DNA of 57,449 nucleotides from Burkholderia ambifaria (lineage in GTDB: Bacteria > Pseudomonadota > Gammaproteobacteria > Burkholderiales > Burkholderiaceae). Each line of letters begins with the position of its first letter. The first letter of the stretch is position 1. Location: positions 1 to 57,449 of the forward strand of contig NZ_LKPJ01000039.1 of assembly GCF_001443045.1 (NCBI RefSeq), in the 5' to 3' direction. A program made the translations under genes and the position numbers. Below, in pieces: positions 18,680 to 27,317 of this stretch. Under the pieces are notes generated by a model that made no database searches, was not told where the DNA came from, and worked only from the letters and a program-made list of their open reading frames with translations.

Positions 18680-19975
18680 TCAGTCGTTGCCGGCCTTGAT
18701 TGGCCCACCTGCTTCGACCGCCGACGCGCCGAAGCGCTCCGAGCGGTCGTCGCGGGCGGCACTATACTTCCGGCGTCGCGGTGCGGTTTCCGCCAGGAAG
18801 CAACTGACAATGATGCCGAGCAACAAGCTGTAGAGCGCGAAATCCAGTGTCTTGGCGATACCGTAGTTCTGAGCCACGAAGCCGGCGATGACGGGCGCAA
18901 CGCCACCACCAAATGTTTCCCCCACGCCCGACACGAACCCGATCGTCGAGGCGATCAGCCCCAACGGCGCAGCCTCAGTCGCAACAGGGCCGCTGAACAG
19001 GCTGAGAAGGCCCATCGCGAACAACGCCACGCCGAACAGCAGAGCGAACAGCAGCCCCGGGTTCGCCCCAACGCGGGAGAAGAGGAACAGGAGAATGGCG
19101 GCACCGACGAAACCGAGCAATGCGGTGGGACGGCGCCCGATGTAATCGGACAGGCCAGGCAACGCAAAGCAGCCAACGAAGCCGCCAAAACCGACGGCGG
19201 ACGCCACGAACCCCATGCTTCGGCCGTCGAGCTGAATGACTTTCACAAGATAGGTCGGAACCATCGCCCCAATGACAAAGATGCCCCCCATCGCACAGAG
19301 AATCGCGGCCGTCGCCACGGCAACGTTGCGACTGGAGAACAAGTCCAGCCAGCGTTGAGGCTTTGGGTGCCCGGCCACTTCCGCAATCGTGGGTGCCCGG
19401 TCGTGAATGAAGCGCCAGATGCAGAGGGCCACGATGAACCCGGGAATCGCCGACAGCGCAAACACCCAATGCCAGTTCGGAACCCACTGCAGCAGTTGGG
19501 TTGCCACGATGGGCGCGAAGCCAAGCCCCAGCAGCGGGACCATGCTGATTTGCAGACCCAGATTCAACCCGCGGCGCGACGGATGAGAGGCTTCGCTGTT
19601 CGCGGCGATGCTGGCGGGAGTAAAGGTGCCCTCGGCGACACCCATCGCGCCGCGCAACAGCAGCAGGCTGATGAACCCCGTCGCGACACCGGAAAGACAC
19701 GAGAGCGCCGAGAATGTCACCATGGTGGCAACGAGTATCTTCTTTCGGCCCACTCGGTCAGCGAGCGGACCCATGAGAATTGACCAGAGCCCCCAGGTCA
19801 CGCCTATCACGCCAATCAGGCTGCCCAGCTCGGAGTAGCTGAGGTTGAGGTCGCGCATCATATGCGGAAAGAGCGGCGCCATCAGCCACCGGTCGAATCC
19901 GACGAGACCGAACCCTGCACCGAGCAGAAGCAACGTGCTGTACTCGTGCCGCGTGTCGTGTCGATCAGCTGTCAC
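18680..19975 (-). CDS. MFS transporter of the LacI-linked regulon
   Basis: A twelve-helix major facilitator of about 431 residues. Motifs are GPLADRVGRKKIL in the first A-loop, RGAMGVAEGTFTPAS in helix 5 and PGLSDYIGRRPTALLG in the second A-loop. A GTG at 19975 is chosen because GGAGGG stands seven bases before it; ATG at 19990 is five codons longer but contains that ribosome site within its coding sequence. The operator-like TGCTATCGTTAGCA lies about 120 bases upstream, linking the gene to the LacI regulator at 20685. It probably imports the regulon substrate; the substrate class is not clear from sequence. Confidence 0.88.
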   Translation of the reverse strand: MTADRHDTRHEYSTLLLLGAGFGLVGFDRWLMAPLFPHMMRDLNLSYSELGSLIGVIGVTWGLWSILMGPLADRVGRKKILVATMVTFSALSCLSGVATGFISLLLLRGAMGVAEGTFTPASIAANSEASHPSRRGLNLGLQISMVPLLGLGFAPIVATQLLQWVPNWHWVFALSAIPGFIVALCIWRFIHDRAPTIAEVAGHPKPQRWLDLFSSRNVAVATAAILCAMGGIFVIGAMVPTYLVKVIQLDGRSMGFVASAVGFGGFVGCFALPGLSDYIGRRPTALLGFVGAAILLFLFSRVGANPGLLFALLFGVALFAMGLLSLFSGPVATEAAPLGLIASTIGFVSGVGETFGGGVAPVIAGFVAQNYGIAKTLDFALYSLLLGIIVSCFLAETAPRRRKYSAARDDRSERFGASAVEAGGPIKAGND

Positions 19976-20094
19976 GGGATGTCCCTCCATGGTTACTCAT
20001 GTAGTTCGGCCGGGCAAACCCGTGAGGGAGCTCGAGCCATGTCTCGGTCGGTAAAGATCCGGAACGCATCGGGCCCCTTACCGCGGTGCCGCGT

Positions 20095-20108
20095 TGCTAT
20101 CGTTAGCA
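20095..20108. promoter_or_regulatory. LacI-type operator upstream of MFS gene
   Basis: TGCTATCGTTAGCA, one mismatch from the perfect palindrome TGCTAACGTTAGCA found elsewhere in the window. It sits between the small gene at 20116 and the MFS start, in position to repress the MFS-FAH transcript. Confidence 0.7.
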
Positions 20109-20115
20109 TTCGATG

Positions 20116-20382
20116 TCAAAAAAATGAGCCAGCCCTGTCGGTGAGATGCCGCCGGGCGTCCGTGTGTGACGCAATCGTCGGAGGGAACACGGCCCAGCCC
20201 CCGTCTTGATGCCGAAAGAAAAACACGGTGATGGGGGAGCCGGGGCGTGGCAAGTCGACTCTCACACAGTGATGCTGATGCAGGCGCTCATTTGCCACGC
20301 GGCTCACGTGCAGCGAACCGAATTCAGCGCGCCCGAACCACTTGTGGACGACCTCCCTCAGCGATCTTTCTTGAGCCGACAT
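20116..20382 (-). CDS. Small protein of unknown function, divergent from LacI gene
   Basis: An 88-residue protein beginning MSAQERSLREVVHKWFG. The chosen start has a strong ribosome site (GGAAGGAGGGGG) and the frame has a plausible mixed-charge composition with SPITVFFFRHQDGGWAVFPP near the end. No domain is recognised and there is no signal peptide or membrane helix. It is divergent from the LacI gene, with operators at 20491 and 20557 upstream of both, so it is probably in the same regulon and may share a transcript with the MFS gene. Confidence 0.55.
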   Translation of the reverse strand: MSAQERSLREVVHKWFGRAEFGSLHVSRVANERLHQHHCVRVDLPRPGSPITVFFFRHQDGGWAVFPPTIASHTDARRHLTDRAGSFF

Positions 20383-20490
20383 GTTGCCCCCTCCTTCCCG
20401 CAAGCGATGACGATGACGCACCAACCCGATCGAGCAGTTTCGTTGGACACCACTTTTACCTGGATCCCGTGCGTCGCGACGTAAGCGTCA

Positions 20491-20572
20491 GTGCTAACGT
20501 TAGCAATGGTAGAGTCGCAATAATGATCCGTCAAAGAGTTCCTTGCTATCAGTGGAATGCCTACGTTAGCAT
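20491..20572. promoter_or_regulatory. Two LacI-type operators in the LacI promoter
   Basis: TGCTAACGTTAGCA (perfect palindrome) is at 20492-20505 and TGCCTACGTTAGCA at 20558-20571. The centres are 66 bases apart. A weaker half-site, TGCTATCGTTATAC, follows at 20646-20659 just before the LacI start. The arrangement fits autoregulation and control of the divergent small gene. Confidence 0.75.
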
Positions 20573-20684
20573 TGGATTCGATCAGCTAGGCCACGGTGGT
20601 GGACGATCAGTCATACGTGTTGCTGCCTGCGCGGGTTATCCGGTGTGCTATCGTTATACAAAACTGCATCCACTCGGGGCTCTC

Positions 20685-21737
20685 ATGGTTACGATCAAAG
20701 ACATCGCCGCTCGCCTTCAAGTGTCGCCATCGACGGTCGGACGAGCGCTGGCCGACGATCCACGAATCAGCGACGCGACGAAGAAGAAGGTCACGGCAGT
20801 CGCCGATGAAATGGGTTACGTCGCAAACCTGGCCGCACGCATGATGCGCGGTGTGTCGAGCAATCTCGTTGGCTTCGTGCTTCCGGACATTCGCAACGGG
20901 TTCTATTCCACGGTTGCACACGCGCTGTCGAAATGCCTCCAGGGAGCGGGTTTCCAGCTCATGCTCTCCGAAACCGACGACGAGCGCATGGTCGAGCTGC
21001 ACCACATTCGCGAACTGATCAGCGCGAACGTCGCCGGCATCATCATCGTGCCCACGGCGAAACCGCATCGCGAAGCGATCCGACTGCTTGACACGGTGCC
21101 GCACGTGCAGTTGATTCGCCGGAATGCGGCGATCGGCAACCAGTGGTTCGGCATCGACGACACCCAGGCGATCTCCGAGGCGACGCGCCATCTGGTCCAG
21201 CTCGGTCATCGGCGCATCGCGTATATCGGCGGCACCGACGAGCTGCCCACTGGTGCGGCGCGCCTCCAGGGTTTTCACGACGCGCTGCCGCGCGACGCAA
21301 AAGTCGGCCCGTCGTTCGTGCACCTTGGCGTGCCCGGTTCAGTGGATTTCGGCCGCGAAGCCGCGCGCGCGCTGCTGACACAGGCCAAGCCGCCCACCGG
21401 CATCGTTGCAGGCTCGGTTCAGATCACGCAAGGCATCCTCGAAGAATTGACTGCGCAAGGCGTGCGTGCTCCCGACGACATTTCGATCGTCGGATTCGGC
21501 GATGAAATCGGTTTTCGCTGGTGGGGCCCCGGGCTGACAACTGTCGGCCTTCCGGTCTATGACCTCGCAACGGCATGCGGCCTCTGGTTCGTGCATCAGA
21601 TCAAGCAGGGCGTCTCCAAGACAGCACCTTATACGTCGATTTCGCCGGCAACCATGATCGTCCGCGGCAGCACGCGTGCAGTCGGGGCCGCCACGCAGGA
21701 GCGAGCGGGCACGACGCTTCGCAACGCGGCCGTATGA
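20685..21737 (+). CDS. LacI-family transcriptional regulator
   Basis: A 350-residue regulator. The N-terminal helix-turn-helix is classic (VTIKDIAARLQVSPSTVGRAL) and the hinge is NLAARMMRG, followed by a periplasmic-binding-like effector domain (GFVLPDIRNGFYSTVAHAL, then GFGDEIGFRWWGPGLTTV). ATG at 20685 is chosen because the HTH starts at once; the open frame upstream to 20247 merely crosses the operators. The palindromes in its own promoter and in at least five other promoters of this window point to it as their cognate regulator. The effector is probably a small sugar-like or organic acid ligand, not identifiable here. It converges on the glutaryl-CoA operon, which has no such operator. 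Confidence 0.92.
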   Translation: MVTIKDIAARLQVSPSTVGRALADDPRISDATKKKVTAVADEMGYVANLAARMMRGVSSNLVGFVLPDIRNGFYSTVAHALSKCLQGAGFQLMLSETDDERMVELHHIRELISANVAGIIIVPTAKPHREAIRLLDTVPHVQLIRRNAAIGNQWFGIDDTQAISEATRHLVQLGHRRIAYIGGTDELPTGAARLQGFHDALPRDAKVGPSFVHLGVPGSVDFGREAARALLTQAKPPTGIVAGSVQITQGILEELTAQGVRAPDDISIVGFGDEIGFRWWGPGLTTVGLPVYDLATACGLWFVHQIKQGVSKTAPYTSISPATMIVRGSTRAVGAATQERAGTTLRNAAV

Positions 21738-21774
21738 GCGTGCGCCAACGTAAACACAGCGCCGGCCGGGCCCC

Positions 21775-22623
21775 TCAATAGCGATAGAATCCGCGCCGCG
21801 TCTTGCGGCCGAGGTGGCCGGCCTCAACCATCTCGCGAAGCAGCGGTGCCGGCCGGTATTTCGCATCACCGAGGTCCCGCTGGAAGACTTCCATAATGGC
21901 AAGGAGCGTGTCGAGCCCAATGAGGTCAGCCAACGCGAGTGGGCCGATCGGGTGGTTGGCGCCGAGTTTCATCCCTGCATCGATCTGATCCGCGCTTGCC
22001 GTACCTTCCTGCAACACGAATACGGCTTCGTTGATCATCGGCACAAGGATACGGTTCACTACGAAACCGGGCGCGTTGCGGGTGCCGATTGGCGTCTTGT
22101 CGAGACGCTCGGCAAGTGCGACCGTTGCCGCGAATGTCGCGTCGCTCGTTGCGAATCCGCGTATCACTTCGACGAGCGCCATCACCGGCACCGGGTTGAA
22201 GAAATGCATCCCGACGAACCTACCTGGGTCGGACAGCGCCGCAGCAAGCCGTGTAATCGAAACCGATGACGTGTTGGTCGCGATGATGGCGTCCGGTCTC
22301 GCGATGGCGTCGACGCTCAGCAAAATCGCCCGCTTGAGGTCAACGTTTTCGGTAGCCGCCTCGATCAGGAAATCGCACGCACCCAGATCGGACAATGTCG
22401 CGGCCGCGCCGATTCGTGCGATGGCGGCGTCCGCCTCCGCCCTGCTCCAGCTTCCCTTGGCCACGCCTTTTTCGCAATTAGCCGATACCGCCGCAATACC
22501 TCGGTGCGCAGCCTGCTCGTCCACGTCGTTGAGCAACACGGTGAACCCAGCCGCTGCACACACTTGTGCGATACCACTGCCCATCTGTCCGGCCCCGATG
22601 ATCCCGATCGTTCGTATCTGCAT
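21775..22623 (-). CDS. hbd: 3-hydroxybutyryl-CoA dehydrogenase
   Basis: A 282-residue NAD-dependent 3-hydroxyacyl-CoA dehydrogenase, the usual length for the short bacterial form. It has the Rossmann motif GAGQMGSGIA and the active-site segment MHFFNPVPVMALVEVI with the catalytic His. NTSSVSITRLA and GFVVNRILVPMINEA are further family markers. It oxidises 3-hydroxybutyryl-CoA to acetoacetyl-CoA. As the last gene of the glutaryl-CoA operon it continues the route after crotonyl-CoA, although no enoyl-CoA hydratase or thiolase is encoded in this window. It starts 8 bases after the ETF-QO stop. Confidence 0.93.
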   Translation of the reverse strand: MQIRTIGIIGAGQMGSGIAQVCAAAGFTVLLNDVDEQAAHRGIAAVSANCEKGVAKGSWSRAEADAAIARIGAAATLSDLGACDFLIEAATENVDLKRAILLSVDAIARPDAIIATNTSSVSITRLAAALSDPGRFVGMHFFNPVPVMALVEVIRGFATSDATFAATVALAERLDKTPIGTRNAPGFVVNRILVPMINEAVFVLQEGTASADQIDAGMKLGANHPIGPLALADLIGLDTLLAIMEVFQRDLGDAKYRPAPLLREMVEAGHLGRKTRRGFYRY

Positions 22624-22630
22624 AGTCGTT

Positions 22631-24304
22631 TCACATGTTCGGATAATTTGGACCACCGCCGCCCTCGGGCACCGACCAGACGATGTTTTGCGTCGGGTCC
22701 TTGATATCGCACGTCTTGCAATGGACGCAGTTCTGCGCATTGATCCGCAGTCGATCAATGTCGTCGTCACCGCGCACGAATTCGTACACCCCAGCCGGGC
22801 AATACCGCTGCTCGGGCCCCGCGAAACGCGCAAGATTGACGTCGACCGGCGCCGACGCGTCTTTCAGCACGAGGTGGCAAGGCTGCGCTTCCGCATGATT
22901 CGTGTTTGATACGAATACGGACGACAGCCTGTCGAACGTCATCACGCCGTCCGGCTTCGGATAGTCGATCGGACGGCACCGGAGCGCAGGCCTCAATGCC
23001 TCATGATCGGGCCGTCTGTTGCGTAATGTCCACGGCACATTGCCACTGAGCAGCTTCTGCTCGATACCGGTCATCAACGTGCCGATGCCCCTTCCCTTCT
23101 TGAACCACTGCTTGAAATTGCGCGCGCGATGAAGCTCGGCATGCAGCCATGATCGTTCGAATGCGCGCGGATATTGCTCGAGTTCATCGCGCTGCCTGCC
23201 CGCGCATATCGCGTCGAATGCGGCCTCGGCGGCCAGCATCCCACTCTTGATCGCCGCGTGGCTGCCTTTGATCCGGCTCGCGTTCAGGAAGCCGGCGTCG
23301 CAACCTGCCAATGCTCCCCCCGGGAATACGAGCTTTGGCAACGACTGCAGGCCTCCCGCGGCGATGGCACGGGCGCCGTACGCAATTCGCTTGCCACCTT
23401 CGAGATGGAGCCGGATCGCGGGATGCGTCTTGTGGCGCTGGAATTCCTCGTAGGGAGACAGCCATGGGTTCCGGTAGTCGAGCCCGACCACGAATCCGAC
23501 CGACACGTGGCCGTTGCCCATGTGATAGAGAAACGAGCCTCCATAGGTGCCGGCGTCGAGCGGCCAGCCGGCGGTATGAATGACGAGCCCCGGCCGATGC
23601 TTCGCCGGGTCGACTTGCCATAGCTCCTTCAGGCCGATGCCGTAGGTCTGCGGATCCCTGTCTGCCTGGAGTCCGAAGCGCTCGCTCAACTGTCTGCCGA
23701 GATGTCCGCGCGCGCCTTCGCAGAACAACGTGTATTTCGCATGCAGCGCCATCCCCGGCTGATAGTTCGCGGTTGGTCGTCCGTCGCGTGCTACGCCCAT
23801 GTCGCCCGTAGCGACGCCCCGCACGCGCCCCTCATCGTCATAGAGGACCTGCGCGGCCGCGAATCCGGCAAACACGTCGACCCCGAGCGCTTCGGCTTGC
23901 GTGCCCAGCCAGCGTACGACGTTGGCGAGACTGACAATGTAGTTGCCGTGATTGCGGAAGCACGCCGGCAACAGCCAGTCCGGGATCTCCGTAGCGCGGC
24001 CGTTGCGTCGCAGGAACAAAAAGCGATCCTCGCTGACGGGCGTGTCGAGCGGCGCACCCTGATCCTTCCAGTCCGGCAGGAGTTCAGTCAGCGCAATCGG
24101 GTCCATCACTGCGCCCGAGACGATGTGCGCGCCCAGCTCGGAACCTTTCTCGAGCACGCACACCGACAACTCGCGTCGTTGCGCGAGCGCGAGCTGGCGC
24201 AGACGAATGGCGGCAGACAGTCCGGCCGGCCCGCCGCCGACAATCACGACGTCGTATTCGATGATGTCGCGTGCATGAGCCGACTTGTCGTTGACGAGGT
24301 CCAT
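22631..24304 (-). CDS. Electron transfer flavoprotein-ubiquinone oxidoreductase
   Basis: A 557-residue ETF:quinone oxidoreductase, normal length. It passes electrons from reduced ETF to ubiquinone at the inner membrane. VVIVGGGPAGLSAAIRL binds FAD, and the C-terminal 4Fe-4S domain has RYCPAGVYEF and NCVHCKTCDIKDP with the four Cys ligands. The start at 24304 (MDLVNDKSA) lies 4 bases after the etfA stop; the frame is open to 24400 within etfA without purpose. Together with EtfAB it serves the glutaryl-CoA dehydrogenase encoded upstream in the same operon. Confidence 0.93.
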   Translation of the reverse strand: MDLVNDKSAHARDIIEYDVVIVGGGPAGLSAAIRLRQLALAQRRELSVCVLEKGSELGAHIVSGAVMDPIALTELLPDWKDQGAPLDTPVSEDRFLFLRRNGRATEIPDWLLPACFRNHGNYIVSLANVVRWLGTQAEALGVDVFAGFAAAQVLYDDEGRVRGVATGDMGVARDGRPTANYQPGMALHAKYTLFCEGARGHLGRQLSERFGLQADRDPQTYGIGLKELWQVDPAKHRPGLVIHTAGWPLDAGTYGGSFLYHMGNGHVSVGFVVGLDYRNPWLSPYEEFQRHKTHPAIRLHLEGGKRIAYGARAIAAGGLQSLPKLVFPGGALAGCDAGFLNASRIKGSHAAIKSGMLAAEAAFDAICAGRQRDELEQYPRAFERSWLHAELHRARNFKQWFKKGRGIGTLMTGIEQKLLSGNVPWTLRNRRPDHEALRPALRCRPIDYPKPDGVMTFDRLSSVFVSNTNHAEAQPCHLVLKDASAPVDVNLARFAGPEQRYCPAGVYEFVRGDDDIDRLRINAQNCVHCKTCDIKDPTQNIVWSVPEGGGGPNYPNM

Positions 24305-24308
24305 CGCG

Positions 24309-25238
24309 TTACCCCAACTCCGCCGCAAGCTGCGGCACGAGATCGAACAGGTCGCCGACGAGCCCGTAATCGGCGATCGAGAATATGGGCGCCTCGGCAT
24401 CCTTGTTGATTGCCACGATCACTTTCGAATCCTTCATGCCGGCCAGGTGCTGAATGGCGCCGGAAATGCCGACGGCGACGTACAGTTGCGGGGCGACGAT
24501 CTTGCCGGTCTGACCGACCTGCCAATCGTTGGGCGCGAACCCCGCGTCGACAGCGGCACGCGACGCGCCGAGTGCAGCGTCGAGCTTGTCCGCCAGGGGC
24601 TCGAGAATGCGGAAATTGTCGGCCGAGCCCAGCCCGCGCCCGCCGGCGACGACGATCCGTGCGCCTGTCAGCTCCGGACGATCCGATCGGACAACTTCCC
24701 GAGACACGAAGCGAGTGCGACCGAAATCGTCGACCGGCGCAACGCACTCGATCGTCGCCGAGCCGGCGCCGCCGGCGGCGTCGAAGGCAGTCGTGCGCAC
24801 GGTGATCACCTTCACGTGATCGACGGACTGTACGGTGGCCAGCACATTGCCAGCATAGACCGGGCGCTCGAACGTATCGTGCGAAACGACGCGCACGATG
24901 TCCGAGACCTGCCCGACATCGAGCTTCGCGGCCACGCGCGGCGCGATGTTCCTGCCATACGCAGTCGCCGGCACAAGGATGTGCGAATAGCCGTCGGCCA
25001 GCGCGAGCGCCTGCTCGGCGATATTTTCAGCGAGACCTTCGGCGAGGTGCTTCGCGTTTGCCACGTATACGTGCGAAACACCGTCAATGCGTGCGGCGCA
25101 ATCCGCCGCGCCGGCGCAGTCATGCCCCGCGACGAGGACGTGGACTTCGGCGGCACATTCGACGGCGGCCGTGATCGTGTTCAGTGTGCTGCTTTTGATG
25201 CTTTCGTTGTCGTGTTCTGCAATGACGAGCGCTGGCAT
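24309..25238 (-). CDS. etfA: Electron transfer flavoprotein alpha subunit
   Basis: A 309-residue EtfA, normal length. The N-terminal domain starts MPALVIAEHDNESIK. The C-terminal FAD domain has RIVVAGGRGLGSADNF, the signature PNDWQVGQTGKIVAPQLYVAVGISG-type segment, and the final INKDAEAPIFSIADYGLVGD. It carries the FAD that accepts electrons from acyl-CoA dehydrogenases. It follows etfB after 61 bases. Confidence 0.95.
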   Translation of the reverse strand: MPALVIAEHDNESIKSSTLNTITAAVECAAEVHVLVAGHDCAGAADCAARIDGVSHVYVANAKHLAEGLAENIAEQALALADGYSHILVPATAYGRNIAPRVAAKLDVGQVSDIVRVVSHDTFERPVYAGNVLATVQSVDHVKVITVRTTAFDAAGGAGSATIECVAPVDDFGRTRFVSREVVRSDRPELTGARIVVAGGRGLGSADNFRILEPLADKLDAALGASRAAVDAGFAPNDWQVGQTGKIVAPQLYVAVGISGAIQHLAGMKDSKVIVAINKDAEAPIFSIADYGLVGDLFDLVPQLAAELG

Positions 25239-25299
25239 AGTGAGTCTCGTAGCGGAGTGAATATGGATCGCCAACCTGTGAATCGGATGCGCGACCGCG

Positions 25300-26049
25300 T
25301 CAGATGATCCTGGCTTCGCCCCGCAGATGCGCGACGAGCGCTTTCGCGTCGGACACCCGAATGCCTGGACGACGCTCGGGCGGCGGCGCGACCTTCAGCG
25401 TGCGGACGCGCGGTGCAATGTCCACGCCGAGCTCTGTCGGGCCGACGGTATCGAGCGGTTTCTTCTTGGCCTTCATGATGTTGGGCAACGTGACGTAACG
25501 CGGCTCGTTCAGACGGAGGTCCACCGTGACGACCGCCGGCAGGTCGAGCGCCAGCACCTGCGATCCGCCGTCGACCTCACGCGTGACCTCGACCGTGTCC
25601 CCGCTCACCAGGAGCTTCGATGCGAACGTCGCCTGGGGCCATCCGAGCATCGCCGCAAGCATCTGGCCCGTCTGATTGCAATCGCCGTCGATCGCCTGCT
25701 TGCCGAGGAGGACGAGCCGCGGCTGCTCGCGGTCGACCAGCGCCTTCAGAAGCTTCGCAACCGCAAGCGGCTGCAGCTCGGCGTCGGTCTCGACGAGCGT
25801 GCCGCGATCCGCACCGAGCGCCATCGCCGTGCGCAACGTCTCCTGGCACAACCGGGAGCCGCACGATACCGCGACGACTTCAGCGACCTTGCCTGCCTCC
25901 TTGAGGCGCACGGCTTCCTCCACGGCGATCTCGTCGAACGGATTCATCGACATCTTGACGTTGTCGATTTCGACGCCGGAGCCGTCGGACTTCACGCGCA
26001 CCGTCACGTTGTGGTCGACGACGCGCTTTACCGGGACCAATACCTTCAT
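25300..26049 (-). CDS. etfB: Electron transfer flavoprotein beta subunit
   Basis: A 249-residue EtfB, normal length, beginning MKVLVPVKRVVDHNV. The AMP-binding and recognition region is visible (NPFDEIAVEEAVRLKEAGK, then LGKQAIDGDCNQTGQMLAAML), as is the C-terminal KAKKKPLDT signature. It forms the heterodimer with EtfA and recognises the dehydrogenase partner. It lies 35 bases after the CoA-transferase gene. Confidence 0.95.
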   Translation of the reverse strand: MKVLVPVKRVVDHNVTVRVKSDGSGVEIDNVKMSMNPFDEIAVEEAVRLKEAGKVAEVVAVSCGSRLCQETLRTAMALGADRGTLVETDAELQPLAVAKLLKALVDREQPRLVLLGKQAIDGDCNQTGQMLAAMLGWPQATFASKLLVSGDTVEVTREVDGGSQVLALDLPAVVTVDLRLNEPRYVTLPNIMKAKKKPLDTVGPTELGVDIAPRVRTLKVAPPPERRPGIRVSDAKALVAHLRGEARII

Positions 26050-26084
26050 CTTCGCTTCCTTTTCCGTCTATCGATGCGCGTTGC

Positions 26085-27311
26085 TCATACGACACGCGCT
26101 GAACGCAGATCCGCGACCTGCGACTCGTTCAGGTCGAGCCAATCCTGTAGCACCTTGCCCGTGTGCTCGCCGAGGGTCGGCGGCGGCTGGCGGTATTGAA
26201 CGGGCGTTTCGGACATCCGGATCGGGTTGGCCACGAGCGGCACTTCTTCCGCGATTGGATGCGACATTTCTATACGCACGCCGCGTGCCTTCACGTGGGG
26301 ATCGGCGAATACGTCGTCGAGCCGGTTGATCGGCCCGCACGGTACCCCGCGCGCTTCCATCACGGCGACCCATTCGGCCGTGGACCGGCCGACCGTGAGC
26401 GCTCGAATCGACGCAATCAGTTCGTTCCGGTGCTCGACTCGCGCGGGGTTGGTCGAAAACCGCGGATCATCGGCCCAGGCCGGCTGCGCGAGCGCAGCGC
26501 ACAGGCTGCGGAATTGCCCATCGTTGCCCACGGCGATGATCATGTAGCCATCCGCCGTCGGGAAATCCTGATACGGGACGATGTTGGGGTGCGCGTTCCC
26601 CATGCGTCGCGGCGGGACGCCGCCGATCAGATAGTTTGCGGCCTGGTTGGCGAGACACGCGATCTGCACGTCGAGCAGCGCGAGATCGATGTATTGTCCC
26701 CGCCCCGTCCGCTCGCGATGCGCGAGTGCCGCAAGGACAGCCACGCTCGCATAGAGTCCCGTCATCACATCGGTCAATGCGACGCCCACCTTCAGCGGAC
26801 CTTCGCCTTCGGTGCCGTCGGCACGGCCGGTCAGGCTCATCAGCCCGCCCATGCCCTGGATCAGGAAGTCATAGCCGGCGCGCGGGGCGTAGGGACCCGT
26901 TTGGCCAAAGCCGGTAATCGAGCAATAGATGAGCCTGCTGTTCACCGACGCGAGACTGTCGTAGTCGAGACCGTACTGCTTCAGTCCGCCGACCTTGAAA
27001 TTCTCGAGCACGATATCCGCCTTGCTCGCAAGCGCCTTCACCAAACGCTGCCCTTCGGGATTCGTCAGGTCGATCGTGACTGAGCGCTTGTTGCGATTCG
27101 CGCTCAGATAGTAGGCGGACTCTCCATCTTCCGAACCGAGCCAGGGCGGCCCCCATGCGCGCGTGTCGTCGCCCATGCCCGGCCGCTCGACCTTGACGAC
27201 ATCGGCGCCGAGATCCGCCAGCAACTGGCCGGCCCACGGACCTGCCAGCACACGCGAGAGGTCCAGAACGCGCACACCGTCGAGCGCGCCTTGTCGAATC
27301 GTCTCTGCCAT
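26085..27311 (-). CDS. CaiB/BaiF family III CoA-transferase
   Basis: A 408-residue family III CoA-transferase. DGVRVLDLSRVLAGPWAGQLLADLGADV at the start, GFGQTGPYAPRAGYD and the segment GVALTDVMTGLYA, with the catalytic Asp, are characteristic. In this position next to glutaryl-CoA dehydrogenase it is probably the succinyl-CoA:glutarate CoA-transferase (SugCT/GcoT type) that activates glutarate. It follows the dehydrogenase gene by 6 bases. A different dicarboxylate or C5 acid is possible. Confidence 0.9.
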   Translation of the reverse strand: MAETIRQGALDGVRVLDLSRVLAGPWAGQLLADLGADVVKVERPGMGDDTRAWGPPWLGSEDGESAYYLSANRNKRSVTIDLTNPEGQRLVKALASKADIVLENFKVGGLKQYGLDYDSLASVNSRLIYCSITGFGQTGPYAPRAGYDFLIQGMGGLMSLTGRADGTEGEGPLKVGVALTDVMTGLYASVAVLAALAHRERTGRGQYIDLALLDVQIACLANQAANYLIGGVPPRRMGNAHPNIVPYQDFPTADGYMIIAVGNDGQFRSLCAALAQPAWADDPRFSTNPARVEHRNELIASIRALTVGRSTAEWVAVMEARGVPCGPINRLDDVFADPHVKARGVRIEMSHPIAEEVPLVANPIRMSETPVQYRQPPPTLGEHTGKVLQDWLDLNESQVADLRSARVV

Positions 27312-27317
27312 ATCCGA

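Noticed and set aside
18674..19783. 369-codon plus-strand frame opposite the MFS gene
   Set aside because: Highly charged Glu/Gln/Arg/His text typical of the reverse of hydrophobic membrane protein codons.
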